From assembly GCF_008692035.1 (NCBI RefSeq), contig NZ_VTFG01000002.1:744001-808000 (forward strand): 64,000 nt of DNA, in the 5' to 3' direction. This DNA is from Pseudomonas marginalis. GTDB taxonomy: Bacteria > Pseudomonadota > Gammaproteobacteria > Pseudomonadales > Pseudomonadaceae. The notes under the pieces are model-generated. The model did not search any database and was not told where the DNA came from. It saw only the letters and a list, made by a program, of their open reading frames with translations. Below are positions 1 through 9,154 of this stretch, piece by piece; position 1 is the stretch's first letter; each line of letters begins with the position of its first letter. The translations under genes were made by a program, and so were the position numbers.

Positions 1-967
1 GGCCCAGGCTGCGTTCATGTTCCTGGGGCATGGCGCTGAACATCGTCGCCACCAGGCCGGGCACGCGCGTGGCGGTGCTGATCAGCACGGCGGCGCCCAC
101 CGGGTTGCGTTTGTGCGGCATGGTCGACGAACCGCCCTTGCCGGGCGCCGACGGCTCGAACACTTCGGCCGCTTCGGTTTGCATCAGCAGGCTGATATCG
201 CGGCCCAGTTTGCCGAGGCTGCCGGCGATCAGGCCCAGGACGGAGGCGAACTCCACCAGACGATCCCGTTGGGTGTGCCAGGGTTGTTCAGGCAAGCTCA
301 GCTTCAACTCCGCCGCCAGCGCCTCGGCCACCGGCATGGCGTGTTCGCCGAGTGCCGCCAACGTCCCGGACGCGCCGCCGAATTGCAGCACCAGCAAACG
401 CGGTTGCAGTTCTTTCAAACGCTGGCGACTGCGCGTCACCGCGCCCAGCCAACCGGCAATCTTCATCCCCAGGGTGACCGGCGTCGCGTGCTGTAACCAG
501 GTACGCCCGGCCAACGGCGTCGTCGCATAACGCTGGGCCTGGGCGGCCAGCACGTCGCCCAGACGCGCCAGGTCCGTTTCGATCAACCCCAGGGCCCGGC
601 GCAGTTGCAGCACCAGCCCGGTGTCCATCACGTCCTGGCTGGTCGCGCCCAGGTGCACATAACGTTCGGCCCCGGCATCCCCGCTGGCAATCAACTTGCC
701 CAGGGCCTTCACCAGCGGAATCGCGGAATTCCCCGCCGTGGCAATCGCCACGCCGAGGGCATCCACGTCGTACAGCGACGCCAGGCACGCCTGGGCAATC
801 GGCGCCACGGCGGCCTGGGGGATCAACCCGACCCGGGCCTGCGCCCGGGCGAGCGCGGCTTCGAAATCGAGCATGCCCTGCAGGCGTCCCTGGTCGCAGA
901 ACACCTCGGCCATGCTGTCAGCAGTGAAGTAAGCGTCGAACAGTTGATTGCTCGTGCGCAGTGTCAT
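1..967 (-). CDS. pcaB: 3-carboxy-cis,cis-muconate cycloisomerase (3' end cut by window)
   Basis: This enzyme cyclises 3-carboxy-cis,cis-muconate to gamma-carboxymuconolactone in the protocatechuate branch of the beta-ketoadipate pathway; it is cytoplasmic. The reading frame is open from the ATG at 967 to the window edge and gives 322 residues of a family usually near 450. It belongs to the fumarase/aspartase superfamily: the signature GSSTMPHKRNP lies at residues 279-289 and carries the mobile-loop catalytic serine region. GATSQDVMDTG further upstream is the conserved substrate-binding block. It follows the MHS transporter gene by 10 bases on the same strand, so the two are very likely co-transcribed. 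The C-terminal third is not visible. Confidence 0.93.
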   Translation of the reverse strand, partial: MTLRTSNQLFDAYFTADSMAEVFCDQGRLQGMLDFEAALARAQARVGLIPQAAVAPIAQACLASLYDVDALGVAIATAGNSAIPLVKALGKLIASGDAGAERYVHLGATSQDVMDTGLVLQLRRALGLIETDLARLGDVLAAQAQRYATTPLAGRTWLQHATPVTLGMKIAGWLGAVTRSRQRLKELQPRLLVLQFGGASGTLAALGEHAMPVAEALAAELKLSLPEQPWHTQRDRLVEFASVLGLIAGSLGKLGRDISLLMQTEAAEVFEPSAPGKGGSSTMPHKRNPVGAAVLISTATRVPGLVATMFSAMPQEHERSLG

Positions 968-977
968 AACTCATCCC

Positions 978-2273
978 TTACAAATCGTGATGCAGGTACG
1001 CCGCCTGTTTCGGCAGGCGCAAGCTGAACAGGAAGGCCACCGCCATCATCGCGGTGACGTACCAATAGAAAGTGTTTTCCATGCCCATGGATTTGAGGCC
1101 CAGGGCCACGTATTCCGCCGAACCGCCGAAGATCGCGTTGGCCACCGCATAGGCCAGGCCCACGCCCAGGGCGCGCACTTGTGGCGGGAACATTTCCGCC
1201 TTCACCAGGCCGCTGATCGAGGTGTAGAAGCTGACAATCGCCAGGGCCAGGGTGATCAGCACAAACGCCAGGAACGGACTGCTGACGGTTTTCAAGCTGA
1301 GCAGGATCGGCACCGTGCACAGTGTGCCCAACGCGCCGAACCACAGCATCGAGTTACGCCGGCCGATCTTGTCGGCCAGCATGCCGAACAGCGGCTGCAT
1401 GCACATGTACAGGAACAGCGCGCCGGTCATGATGTAACTGGCGGTCTTGGCGTGCATCCCGGCGGTGTTCACCAGGTACTTCTGCATGTAGGTGGTAAAG
1501 GTGTAGAAAATCAGCGAACCGCCTGCGGTGTAGCCGAGCACGGTGATGAATGCCGCCTTATGGTCACGGAACAGCGCGGCGATACTGCCGGCGTCCTTGT
1601 CCGCGCGGGTTTCCTTGCTGGTGGTTTCCTTGAGGGTGCGGCGCAGCAGCAGGGAGATCACCGCGGCAATCGCACCGATCACGAACGGAATCCGCCAGCC
1701 CCAGGCCCGCAGTTCTTCCTCAGTGAGGATCTGTTGCAGGATCACCACCACCAGCACCGCCAACAGTTGGCCACCGATCAGGGTCACGTACTGGAACGAG
1801 GCGAAAAACCCACGCTGGCCCTTGAGCGCGACTTCACTCATGTAGGTGGCGGTGGTGCCATATTCGCCCCCCACCGACAGGCCCTGGAACAGCCGCGCCA
1901 CCAGCAGCAGGGCCGGGGCCCAGGCGCCGATGTCTTTGTAGGTGGGCAAAAAGGCGATGACCAGGGAACCGGCGCACATCATCAGCACCGAGATCATCAT
2001 CGAATTCTTGCGCCCGTGCTTGTCGGCGACCCGGCCGAACAGCCAGCCGCCGATGGGGCGCATCAGGAAGCCGGCGGCGAACACGCCAGCGGTGTTGAGC
2101 AGTTGGACCGTGGGGTCATCCGACGGGAAAAACGCGGGGGCGAAGTAGATGGCGCAGAAGGCATAGACGTAGAAGTCGAACCATTCGACCAGGTTGCCGG
2201 AGGAGGCACCGACAATCGCAAAGATCCGTTTGCTGCGCTCTTCTCCGGTGTAGTGACTGGTGGTTGTTGTCAT
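978..2273 (-). CDS. pcaT: MHS-family MFS transporter of the pca cluster (PcaT-like)
   Basis: Predicted inner-membrane proton symporter of the metabolite:H+ symporter (MHS) family, 431 residues with about 12 membrane segments. The N-terminal NLVEWFDFYVYAF block and the following RPIGGWLFGRVADKHGRK loop are typical of the alpha-ketoglutarate permease-like (KgtP/PcaT) group. Its place between pcaG and pcaB fits the dicarboxylate/beta-ketoadipate carrier called PcaT in Pseudomonas putida. The substrate is inferred from context. A REP hairpin separates it from pcaG upstream, so it may use its own promoter. Confidence 0.85.
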   Translation of the reverse strand: MTTTTSHYTGEERSKRIFAIVGASSGNLVEWFDFYVYAFCAIYFAPAFFPSDDPTVQLLNTAGVFAAGFLMRPIGGWLFGRVADKHGRKNSMMISVLMMCAGSLVIAFLPTYKDIGAWAPALLLVARLFQGLSVGGEYGTTATYMSEVALKGQRGFFASFQYVTLIGGQLLAVLVVVILQQILTEEELRAWGWRIPFVIGAIAAVISLLLRRTLKETTSKETRADKDAGSIAALFRDHKAAFITVLGYTAGGSLIFYTFTTYMQKYLVNTAGMHAKTASYIMTGALFLYMCMQPLFGMLADKIGRRNSMLWFGALGTLCTVPILLSLKTVSSPFLAFVLITLALAIVSFYTSISGLVKAEMFPPQVRALGVGLAYAVANAIFGGSAEYVALGLKSMGMENTFYWYVTAMMAVAFLFSLRLPKQAAYLHHDL

Positions 2274-2367
2274 GGTTTTTCACTCAGTGGGAACGGTTAT
2301 AGCCTAGACATACTTTGCAACAACCATGTTCCGCAAGCAGACTTTTGCGTAGGCAGTGCCTGAACCG

Positions 2368-2399
2368 GCCCCCTCCCACATCAAAATGTGGGAGGGGGC
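2368..2399. repeat. REP-type palindrome
   Basis: A perfect 14-bp inverted repeat (GCCCCCTCCCACAT and its complement) with a 4-base loop CAAA, followed by TTGCCCCCGAT. It belongs to the same short palindrome family as the copies at 18363-18441, 31121-31150 and about 37831-37865. It lies between pcaG and the transporter gene and could stabilise or end the upstream transcript, although no T-run follows on either strand. Confidence 0.85.
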
Positions 2400-2428
2400 T
2401 TGCCCCCGATGGGGCCCTGACAAGCGAC

Positions 2429-2995
2429 TCAATAATCGAAGAACACCGTCTCCTTATCTGTGCCCTGCAAAATCACATTCCACTGGTGCACACCCGCCGC
2501 GTCCGGCTTGGCAATCAACGTGCCGCGCCGCTCGGCAGGCACACAGGCCAGCAACGGGTCATCCCCATTCAACGCCTCGCCCTCGAAATAAATTCGCGTC
2601 AGCAGGTGCTTCACCAGCCCACGGGCAAACACCAGCACCACCAGGTGCGGCGCCTGGGTCGTGCCTTGCAGGCCCGGCACGCTGCCCGGCTTGATCGTGG
2701 TAAAGCGGAAGCGCCCTTCGGCATCCACCGGCACCCGGCCGAAGCCTTCGAAGTTCGGGTCGAGCGCCTTGTCCTGCTCGTCTTCAGGGTGGTCGTACTT
2801 GCCGGCGGCATTGGCCTGCCAGACTTCGAGCATGGCGTCGTTGACAACATCACCGTTGCCGTCCACCACTTGCCCGCTGATCGCCACGCGCTCGCCGAGG
2901 GTGGCGGCGACGGTCAAATCCTCGCGGTTCAGCCAGGTCAGGCCGATGTGGTAGTACGGCCCGACGGTGTGGGACGTGGTCGCGTAGAGTGTCAT
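2429..2995 (-). CDS. pcaG: Protocatechuate 3,4-dioxygenase, alpha subunit
   Basis: Alpha chain (188 aa) of the intradiol dioxygenase that opens protocatechuate to 3-carboxy-cis,cis-muconate. It shows the family fold blocks EVWQANAAGKYDHP and DPNFEGFGR shared with the beta chain, but lacks the beta-chain Tyr/His iron ligands, as expected for alpha. The ATG at 2995 (MTLYATTSHTVGPYYHIGL) is the natural start: it lies 1 base after the pcaH stop, and the upstream in-frame extension only reads through pcaH. PcaH and PcaG form the (alpha-beta-Fe) protomer and are translationally linked here. Confidence 0.95.
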   Translation of the reverse strand: MTLYATTSHTVGPYYHIGLTWLNREDLTVAATLGERVAISGQVVDGNGDVVNDAMLEVWQANAAGKYDHPEDEQDKALDPNFEGFGRVPVDAEGRFRFTTIKPGSVPGLQGTTQAPHLVVLVFARGLVKHLLTRIYFEGEALNGDDPLLACVPAERRGTLIAKPDAAGVHQWNVILQGTDKETVFFDY

Positions 2996-2996
2996 C

Positions 2997-3701
2997 TCAT
3001 TTCTCCATCGGCGTGGCGTCGCGGCCGCGCAGGACGATGTCCCAGCGGTAGCCGAGGGCATAGGAAGGAATGGTCTTTTCCAGGTCGAAACGGGCGATCA
3101 GGCGTTCCTTGGCGCTGGTATCCGGCACACAGTTGTAGATCGGGTCGTATTCCAGCAGCGGGTCGCCGGGGAAATACATCTGCGTCACCAGGCGTGTCAG
3201 TACGCTCGGGCCGAACAGCGAAAAGTGGATATGCGCCGGGCGCCACGCGTTGTGGTGGTTGCCCCATGGGTAGGCCCCAGGCTTGATGGTCTGGAACTGG
3301 TACCAGCCATCGGCGTCGGTGACGGTGCGCCCGGTGCCGGTGAAGTTCGGGTCCAGCGGCGCATCGTGCAGGTCACGCTTGTGGTTGTAGCGACCGGCGG
3401 CGTTGGCCTGCCAGATCTCCACGAGGATGCCCGGCACCGGCAGGCCGTTTTCATCCAGCACGCGGCCATGAATGATGATGCGTTCGCCCAACGGTTCGCC
3501 GTCGTGTTGGGCGGTGAGGTCGTTGTCCTTCTCGCTGACTCGCTCGGCACCGATGGTCGGGCCGGTGATTTCCGACAAGGAATGGGGCAGGAACACCAAC
3601 GGCTGGGACGGCGAACGCAGGTTCGTCGACTGGTAGGCCGGGTGCAGGTAATCAGGCTGAGTGCCCGCTTGCGGGCGCCGGTAACCGGGCTTGTCACTCA
3701 T
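2997..3701 (-). CDS. pcaH: Protocatechuate 3,4-dioxygenase, beta (catalytic) subunit
   Basis: Catalytic beta chain, 234 aa from the ATG at 3701, which follows a GAGGA ribosome site. The four Fe(III) ligands of the family are in place with canonical spacing: Tyr105 (AAGRYNH), Tyr144 (PGAYPWG), His157 and His159 (RPAHIHF). It oxidatively cleaves protocatechuate between the two hydroxyls. It lies 17 bases downstream of the pcaF stop on the same strand, so dioxygenase and thiolase genes probably share a transcript, and it is immediately followed by pcaG. Confidence 0.96.
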   Translation of the reverse strand: MSDKPGYRRPQAGTQPDYLHPAYQSTNLRSPSQPLVFLPHSLSEITGPTIGAERVSEKDNDLTAQHDGEPLGERIIIHGRVLDENGLPVPGILVEIWQANAAGRYNHKRDLHDAPLDPNFTGTGRTVTDADGWYQFQTIKPGAYPWGNHHNAWRPAHIHFSLFGPSVLTRLVTQMYFPGDPLLEYDPIYNCVPDTSAKERLIARFDLEKTIPSYALGYRWDIVLRGRDATPMEK

Positions 3702-3718
3702 GGAGCTGTCCTCTCTTA

Positions 3719-4918
3719 TTAGATGCGTTCGATCGCCAGGGCCAGGCCTTGGCCGACGCCCACGCACATGGTCGCCAGGCCTTTACGGCCGCCGGTTTTT
3801 TCCAACTGATGCAGGGCCGTCAATACCAGCCGTGCACCGCTCATGCCCAAGGGGTGGCCCAGTGCGATGGCGCCACCGTTCGGGTTGACCTGGGGTGCAT
3901 CGTCGGCGATGCCCAGTTCACGCAGCACCGCCAGGCCTTGGCTGGCGAAGGCTTCGTTGAGTTCGATCACATCGAAGTCAGTCACGGCCAGGCCCAGGCG
4001 TTCCACCAGCTTGCGCACCGCCGGCACCGGGCCGATGCCCATCACCCGTGGCGCAACACCGGCGCTGGCCATGCCCAGCACGCGGGCGCGGGCAGTCAGG
4101 CCGTGTTTTTTCACCGCTTCGGCAGACGCCAGGATCAGTGCGGCCGCACCGTCGTTCACCCCCGAGGCATTGCCCGCAGTGACGGTCTTGTCCGGGCCGT
4201 TGACCGGTTTGAGTTTGGCCAGGGCTTCAAGGGTGGTGTCCCTGGGGTGCTCATCGTGCTCCACCACGGTTTCGCCTTTTTTCTGGGCGACCCGCACCGG
4301 TACGATTTCTTCAGCGAAGAACCCGGCCGCCTGGGCGGCGGCGGTGCGTTGCTGGCTGCGCAGGGCAAAGGCGTCCTGGTCGGCGCGGGAGACCTGGTAG
4401 TCGTCGGCGACGTTATCGGCGGTCTGCGGCATGGCGTCCACGCCGTACTGGGCCTTCATCAACGGGTTGATAAAACGCCAGCCGATGGTGGTGTCTTCCA
4501 GCTTCATGTTGCGCGAAAACGCCGCATCCGCCTTGCCCATCACGAACGGCGCACGGGACATCGACTCGACGCCACCGGCAATCGCCAGCTCCATTTCGCC
4601 GCTGGCGATGGCGCGAAACGCGGTGCCGATCGCATCCATGCCCGAGGCGCACAGACGGTTGAGGGTGACGCCGGGAATGCTTTCCGGCAGGCCGGCCAGC
4701 AGCAACGCCATGCGGGCGACGTTGCGGTTGTCTTCACCGGCCTGGTTGGCGCAGCCGAGGAACACCTCGTCGACGGCCGTCCAGTCTACCGAGGGGTTGC
4801 GCTCGATCAGTGCCTTGATCGGCACGGCCGCCAGGTCATCGGCGCGCACACTGGACAGGCCACCGCCAAAGCGGCCGATGGGGGTGCGAATCGCATCGCA
4901 GATAAAGACCTCGCGCAT
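3719..4918 (-). CDS. pcaF: Beta-ketoadipyl-CoA thiolase
   Basis: Thiolase of 399 residues that cleaves beta-ketoadipyl-CoA to succinyl-CoA and acetyl-CoA, the last pathway step. The acylated cysteine is Cys90 in NRLCASGMDAI. The C-terminal GHPLGMSGAR histidine block and the MCVGVGQG cysteine block complete the thiolase catalytic set. Its start codon overlaps the pcaJ stop by one base, so translation of pcaI, pcaJ and pcaF is coupled. Full family length and context make this the pathway thiolase rather than a generic acetoacetyl-CoA thiolase. Confidence 0.96.
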   Translation of the reverse strand: MREVFICDAIRTPIGRFGGGLSSVRADDLAAVPIKALIERNPSVDWTAVDEVFLGCANQAGEDNRNVARMALLLAGLPESIPGVTLNRLCASGMDAIGTAFRAIASGEMELAIAGGVESMSRAPFVMGKADAAFSRNMKLEDTTIGWRFINPLMKAQYGVDAMPQTADNVADDYQVSRADQDAFALRSQQRTAAAQAAGFFAEEIVPVRVAQKKGETVVEHDEHPRDTTLEALAKLKPVNGPDKTVTAGNASGVNDGAAALILASAEAVKKHGLTARARVLGMASAGVAPRVMGIGPVPAVRKLVERLGLAVTDFDVIELNEAFASQGLAVLRELGIADDAPQVNPNGGAIALGHPLGMSGARLVLTALHQLEKTGGRKGLATMCVGVGQGLALAIERI

Positions 4919-5697
4919 CAGGCTTCTCCCGGGGCTTGGCCATGGGCGGCGGCCGTGCGTGCTTCGAGGTCACGCAGGGCGGTCAGTTCCACCTCGGTCG
5001 GTTCGGCGGTGGTGCTGACCTGCTCGGCAAATCGAATCGCCCAACCGGTGGCCGCTACGACTTGCTCGCGGGTCACGCCCGGATGGAGGGCGGTGACCAC
5101 GAATTCATGGGTGCCCTCTTCCGGCTCCATGATGCACAGGTCGGTAATGATTCCGACAGGACCGGCACCCGGCAGACCCAGGCGTTTACGCGAATCCCCA
5201 CCTTCGCCGTGGCCGACCGAGGTGATGAAGTCCAGCTTGTCGACAAACGAACGGGACGACTGCTTGAGGATGATCAACACGCTCTTGGCCGAGCCGGCGA
5301 TTTCCGGCGCGCCACCGGCGCCCGGCAGGCGCACCTTGGGTTGGTGATAATCACCGACCACGGTGGTGTTGATGTTGCCGAAGCGGTCGACTTGCGCGGC
5401 ACCGAGGAAGCCCACGTCGATACGCCCGCCCTGCAGCCAGTAGCGAAAAATCTCGCCGGTCGGCACCACGGTGTCGGCGGTTTCCGCCAGCTCGCCATCA
5501 CCGATCGACAGTGGCAATACGCTGGGCTTGGCGCCAATCGGCCCGGACTCGTAGATCAGCACCACATCCGGCGACGAAGTCAGGCGCGCCAGGTTGGCGG
5601 CCTTGGACGGCAGGCCGATGCCCACAAAGCACACGGAGCCGTTCTTGAGGCGGCGCGCGGCGGCGACGGTCATCATTTCATTGGTCGAGTAAGCCAT
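4918..5697 (-). CDS. pcaJ: 3-oxoadipate CoA-transferase, subunit B
   Basis: Subunit B (259 aa) of the transferase that moves CoA from succinyl-CoA to beta-ketoadipate. The motif block LIYESGPIGAKP contains the glutamate of the family (ESG) that forms the covalent CoA thioester in B subunits, and GAGGAPEIAGSA is also typical. Its start overlaps the pcaI stop by one base, and its stop overlaps the pcaF start, forming a tight three-gene unit. Confidence 0.95.
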   Translation of the reverse strand: MAYSTNEMMTVAAARRLKNGSVCFVGIGLPSKAANLARLTSSPDVVLIYESGPIGAKPSVLPLSIGDGELAETADTVVPTGEIFRYWLQGGRIDVGFLGAAQVDRFGNINTTVVGDYHQPKVRLPGAGGAPEIAGSAKSVLIILKQSSRSFVDKLDFITSVGHGEGGDSRKRLGLPGAGPVGIITDLCIMEPEEGTHEFVVTALHPGVTREQVVAATGWAIRFAEQVSTTAEPTEVELTALRDLEARTAAAHGQAPGEA

Positions 5698-6554
5698 TAC
5701 TTGGCCTCCTGCTGCGTGGTCAGCTTGGCCTGGAATTCACTGAAATCGGCAGTGCCGTGGATGTATTCATCCATCCAGGCAGTAAAGGTCCCACGGTCGC
5801 GGGCGATGGGGTCCCACGCCTGGTAGAAGCGATTGTCACGCTCGTTGTAGCCGTGGGCGTAGGACGGATGGGCACCACCGGGTACGTGGCACACCGCAGT
5901 CAGGGCCCAGGTCGGCAGTACGCAACTGTTCATCGGCGCGTTCAGGTCATCGACGATTTCTTCCACGGTGACGATGCAGCGCTTGGCCGCCAGGGCCGCT
6001 TCCTTCTGCACCCCAAGAATGCCCCAGAGCAGCACGTTGCCCTTGCGATCAGCCTTTTGCGCGTGGATCACGGTGACGTCCGGACGCACCGACGGCACCG
6101 CTGCCAGCACTTCACCGGTGAACGGGCACGTCACGCTCTTGATCAGCGGGTTGACCTTGGGCAAGTCGGAACCCGCGTAGGCGCGCAGCACCGCGAACGG
6201 CAGGCCCGATGCGCCGGCGACGTAGGCATTGGCCAGGTCGGCGTGGCTGTGTTCTTCGATTTCCAACGGTTGCGGCCATTGCTTTTCGACCGCATCACGC
6301 AGGCGATGCAGGGAACCTACACCCGGGTTACCGCCCCAGGAAAAAATCAACTTGCGCGCGCACCCGGCACCAATCAACTGGTCGTAGATCAGGTCAGGCG
6401 TCATACGCACCAGCGTCAGGTCTTTCTTGCCCTGACGAATGATTTCATGACCCGCTGCCGTAGGGATCAGATGGGTGAAGCCTTCCAGTGCGACAGTGTC
6501 GCCGTCGTTCACGAATTGCTTCACCGCGTCACGCAGCGCAAGAATTTCAGCCAT
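5697..6554 (-). CDS. pcaI: 3-oxoadipate CoA-transferase, subunit A
   Basis: Subunit A (285 aa) of beta-ketoadipate:succinyl-CoA transferase. It has the CoA-transferase family I features, including GDTVALEGFTHLIP near the N terminus and the glycine-rich FSWGGNPGVGS stretch. It is the first gene of the pcaIJF(HG) run. The intergenic stretch before it holds an inverted repeat with the same core motif found in front of pcaR, so it is probably induced by PcaR with beta-ketoadipate, as known in P. putida. Confidence 0.95.
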   Translation of the reverse strand: MAEILALRDAVKQFVNDGDTVALEGFTHLIPTAAGHEIIRQGKKDLTLVRMTPDLIYDQLIGAGCARKLIFSWGGNPGVGSLHRLRDAVEKQWPQPLEIEEHSHADLANAYVAGASGLPFAVLRAYAGSDLPKVNPLIKSVTCPFTGEVLAAVPSVRPDVTVIHAQKADRKGNVLLWGILGVQKEAALAAKRCIVTVEEIVDDLNAPMNSCVLPTWALTAVCHVPGGAHPSYAHGYNERDNRFYQAWDPIARDRGTFTAWMDEYIHGTADFSEFQAKLTTQQEAK

Positions 6555-6635
6555 GGGGTTGGGCTCCCGGTGTGGATCGAAAAGGCGCTGAGGTGGCGCC
6601 GAAGTGCTTGAAGATTAAGCCGGGGAAATCGGCCA

Positions 6636-6681
6636 AACAATCCGATAATCGACTCAGCGTTCGATTATCGAACGGATTGTT
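6636..6681 (-). promoter_or_regulatory. Probable PcaR operator in front of pcaI
   Basis: The outer arms AACAATCCG (6636-6644) and CGGATTGTT (6673-6681) are a perfect inverted pair. Inside them lie GATAATCGA (6644-6652) and TCGATTATCG (6661-6670). The core CGATTATCG also occurs twice in front of pcaR. Known PcaR sites in P. putida contain a GTTCGATAATCGCAC-like sequence, so this is a strong operator candidate about 80-120 bases upstream of pcaI. Confidence 0.75.
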
Positions 6682-6700
6682 GGCAGGCTATCGATTGATC

Positions 6701-8041
6701 TCAGGTCGCATCCGCATGGCTGACCATGCCTTTGATCACCACGGCTGCCGTGGCCAAAGCGGCCGGAATCACCAGGGCGGTGAGCACCTGCTCGAAGTTC
6801 CAGCCCAGGCCCAGCAAGGTGGCACCCATCCACGCGCCGAGGATCGCGCCGAAACGGCCGATGCCAAGCATCCACGACACGCCGGTGGCGCGGCCTTGGG
6901 TCGGGTAGAAGCGCGCGGCCAGGGATGGCATCGCCGATTGCGCACCGTTGACGCACATCCCGGCGACCAGCACCAAGGTGGCCAATAGGGTGATATTGCC
7001 CAGGCTTTGCCCCACCGCGTAGGCAAACACCCCGGCCAGCAGGTAGAAGGTGCCGATGACCTTGTGGGGGTTGAACCGGTCCATCGCCCATCCCACGCCG
7101 ACGGCGCTCAATACGCCACCAAACTGGAACAGCGCGCCGATGAAGGCGGCCTGCTCCATGCTGGCGCCGCTGTCGCGCATCAGGGTCGGCAGCCAACTGG
7201 TCAGCAGGTACACGATCACCAGGCCCATGAAGTACGTGAGCCACAGCAGCAAGGTGCCGGCGCTGTAGGTGCCCGAGAAAATCACCGCGAACACGTTGCG
7301 CGCCTTGACTGTTTTTTGTTCGGGCACGCTGAAGGCGGTGGCCTGGGCAACAATAGAGGGTTCGATGGGCGACAGGGTCTTGCGCACCTTATCGACACCT
7401 CGATTACGCACCACCAGGAAACGCGCCGATTCCGGCAGCCACAGCATCAGCACCACCACCAGGATCAACGGCAGGATGCCGCCGATCATCAACAAGGCGT
7501 GCCAGCCGAACGCCGGGATCAGCTTGGCCGAGATAAACCCGCCACCGGCCATGCCCAGGTTGAAACCACAGAACATGCTGGTCACCAATAGCGACTTGTG
7601 GCGTTCAGGGGTGTATTCGGAGAGCAGGGTCGTCGCGTTCGGCATGCCGGCACCCAGGCCCAGCCCGGTGAGAAAACGCAGCACCAGCAATTGATCCACG
7701 TTGCTGCTGTAGGCCGAGGCCAGGCTGAAGGCGCCAAACACCAGCACCGCGCCCACCAGCACAACCTTGCGCCCGAAACGGTCAGCCAGCGGTCCGGAAC
7801 CCAGGGCGCCGAACACCATGCCGATCAACGCAGCGCTCATCACCGGGCCAAGGCTGGCGCGGTCAATGCCCCAGTCCTGGGACAGCGCGGGCGCGATAAA
7901 GCCCATGGCGGCGGTGTCGAGGCCATCGAGGAAAACGATGAGGAAACACAGGATCACCACGCGCCACTGGTAACGGGACAGTGGCTGGGTGTTGATGAAG
8001 GACTGGACGTCCAGGGTCGTGCCGACAGAAGGTTGATTCAT
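6701..8041 (-). CDS. pcaK: Aromatic acid:H+ symporter (4-hydroxybenzoate/protocatechuate uptake)
   Basis: Inner-membrane MFS carrier of the AAHS family, 446 aa, about 12 membrane segments. The first-helix motif FLDGLDTAAMGF carries the DGxD signature needed for aromatic acid transport in PcaK, and GPLADRFGRK is the conserved loop 2-3 motif. PcaK imports 4-hydroxybenzoate and protocatechuate and takes part in chemotaxis in P. putida. I chose the ATG at 8041 (MNQPSVGTTLDVQSF); an in-frame start 10 codons upstream has weaker support. It lies between pcaR and pcaI on the same strand. Confidence 0.92.
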   Translation of the reverse strand: MNQPSVGTTLDVQSFINTQPLSRYQWRVVILCFLIVFLDGLDTAAMGFIAPALSQDWGIDRASLGPVMSAALIGMVFGALGSGPLADRFGRKVVLVGAVLVFGAFSLASAYSSNVDQLLVLRFLTGLGLGAGMPNATTLLSEYTPERHKSLLVTSMFCGFNLGMAGGGFISAKLIPAFGWHALLMIGGILPLILVVVLMLWLPESARFLVVRNRGVDKVRKTLSPIEPSIVAQATAFSVPEQKTVKARNVFAVIFSGTYSAGTLLLWLTYFMGLVIVYLLTSWLPTLMRDSGASMEQAAFIGALFQFGGVLSAVGVGWAMDRFNPHKVIGTFYLLAGVFAYAVGQSLGNITLLATLVLVAGMCVNGAQSAMPSLAARFYPTQGRATGVSWMLGIGRFGAILGAWMGATLLGLGWNFEQVLTALVIPAALATAAVVIKGMVSHADAT

Positions 8042-8186
8042 TATTCTTATTCCACACCGATGGCGGGCCAACGGCCTGGGGCCGTCATTATTATTGGTGC
8101 GCCCTCAAGAGCGCTGCCGCACAGTAATAAGCCGGGGGAAACATCGTCAATTGATCAAGCGGGGATCTGTGCGGTCACCGAACACC

Positions 8187-9029
8187 TTAGGCAAACAACT
8201 GCGCACTCAACTCACGGCTGGCACTGAGCATGCTCGGCAGGAAACGCTGCTCCAGTTCGCTGCGGCTGACCCGTCCAGCGTGAGTACTGACATTGAGCGC
8301 CGCCAGCACCTGGCCGGACGCGTCATACACCGGCACGGCGATGGAGCGCAGACCCTGTTCCAGTTCCTGGTCGACAATGCACCAGCCCTGCTGACGCACT
8401 TGTTGCAGGCATTCGAACAAGGCTTCAGGGGTGGTCAGGGTGCGGCTGGTCTTGGTTTGCAGGTCGGCATGGTCGAGGTAGTCCTGCAGCGAGGCATCAT
8501 CCAATGCCGCGAGCAGGATACGGCCCATGGAGGTGCAATAGGCCGGCAACCGTCCGCCCACCGACAGGTCCACCGAAATCAGGCGCTGGGTGGTGGCCGA
8601 ACGGGCAATGTAGAGGATGTCATCGCCTTCAAGGGTGGCCATGTTGCAGGCTTCGTGCAGTTGTTCGCTCATGCGATCCAGGTAAGGCTGGGCCGATACC
8701 GCCAAAGGCGTGGAGGACAGGTAGGCATGCCCCAGGGTCAGGACTTTGGGCAGCAATGAATAGGTGCGCCCATCGGTGGTGGCGTAGCCGAGCTTGATCA
8801 AGGTATGCAGGCAACGGCGTACGGCGGCGCGGGGGATCTCGGTGCGGTGGCTGATCTGGGCGATGGTCAGGTGGCGCTTGCGCTCCTGGAACGCCTGCAC
8901 CACCGCCAGGCCGCGGGCCAGGGAGGTCATGAAGTCGGGGTCACCGGTAAACGCCTGGATACGCTTGGCCGGCGAGGCAACGATCGGCGGCGCCACTGAC
9001 GCGAAAGAGTTGCGCAATTGATCGTTCAT
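8187..9029 (-). CDS. pcaR: IclR-family regulator of the pca genes
   Basis: Transcription regulator of 280 aa. The N-terminal IclR winged helix-turn-helix is visible (LTIAQISHRTEIPRAAVRRCLHTL written here in parts: LTIAQISHRTEIP then RAAVRRCLHTLIKLGY). The effector domain includes MATLEGDDILYIAR and GLRSIAVPV. PcaR activates the pca operons with beta-ketoadipate as co-inducer and represses itself. The ATG at 9029 follows AGGAACC at a good distance; the upstream in-frame extension would run through the ribosome site. Two CGATTATCG boxes lie about 100-125 bases upstream. Confidence 0.94.
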   Translation of the reverse strand: MNDQLRNSFASVAPPIVASPAKRIQAFTGDPDFMTSLARGLAVVQAFQERKRHLTIAQISHRTEIPRAAVRRCLHTLIKLGYATTDGRTYSLLPKVLTLGHAYLSSTPLAVSAQPYLDRMSEQLHEACNMATLEGDDILYIARSATTQRLISVDLSVGGRLPAYCTSMGRILLAALDDASLQDYLDHADLQTKTSRTLTTPEALFECLQQVRQQGWCIVDQELEQGLRSIAVPVYDASGQVLAALNVSTHAGRVSRSELEQRFLPSMLSASRELSAQLFA

Positions 9030-9125
9030 GCCAGGTTCCTTTCTCTTATTGTCAACCGCAGGGGATTGGGCTGCTATTACAAGCCGGGCCGGCCGTGATG
9101 CACAAGGCAGGCCCGGCAACATTGG

Positions 9126-9154
9126 GCGATTATCGGACAACCATGCGATTATCG
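9126..9154 (-). promoter_or_regulatory. Probable PcaR autoregulatory boxes
   Basis: Two identical direct 10-mers GCGATTATCG at 9126-9135 and 9145-9154 start 19 bases apart, about two helical turns. The core is the same as in front of pcaI. Position upstream of pcaR fits the autoregulation known for PcaR in P. putida. Confidence 0.72.
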
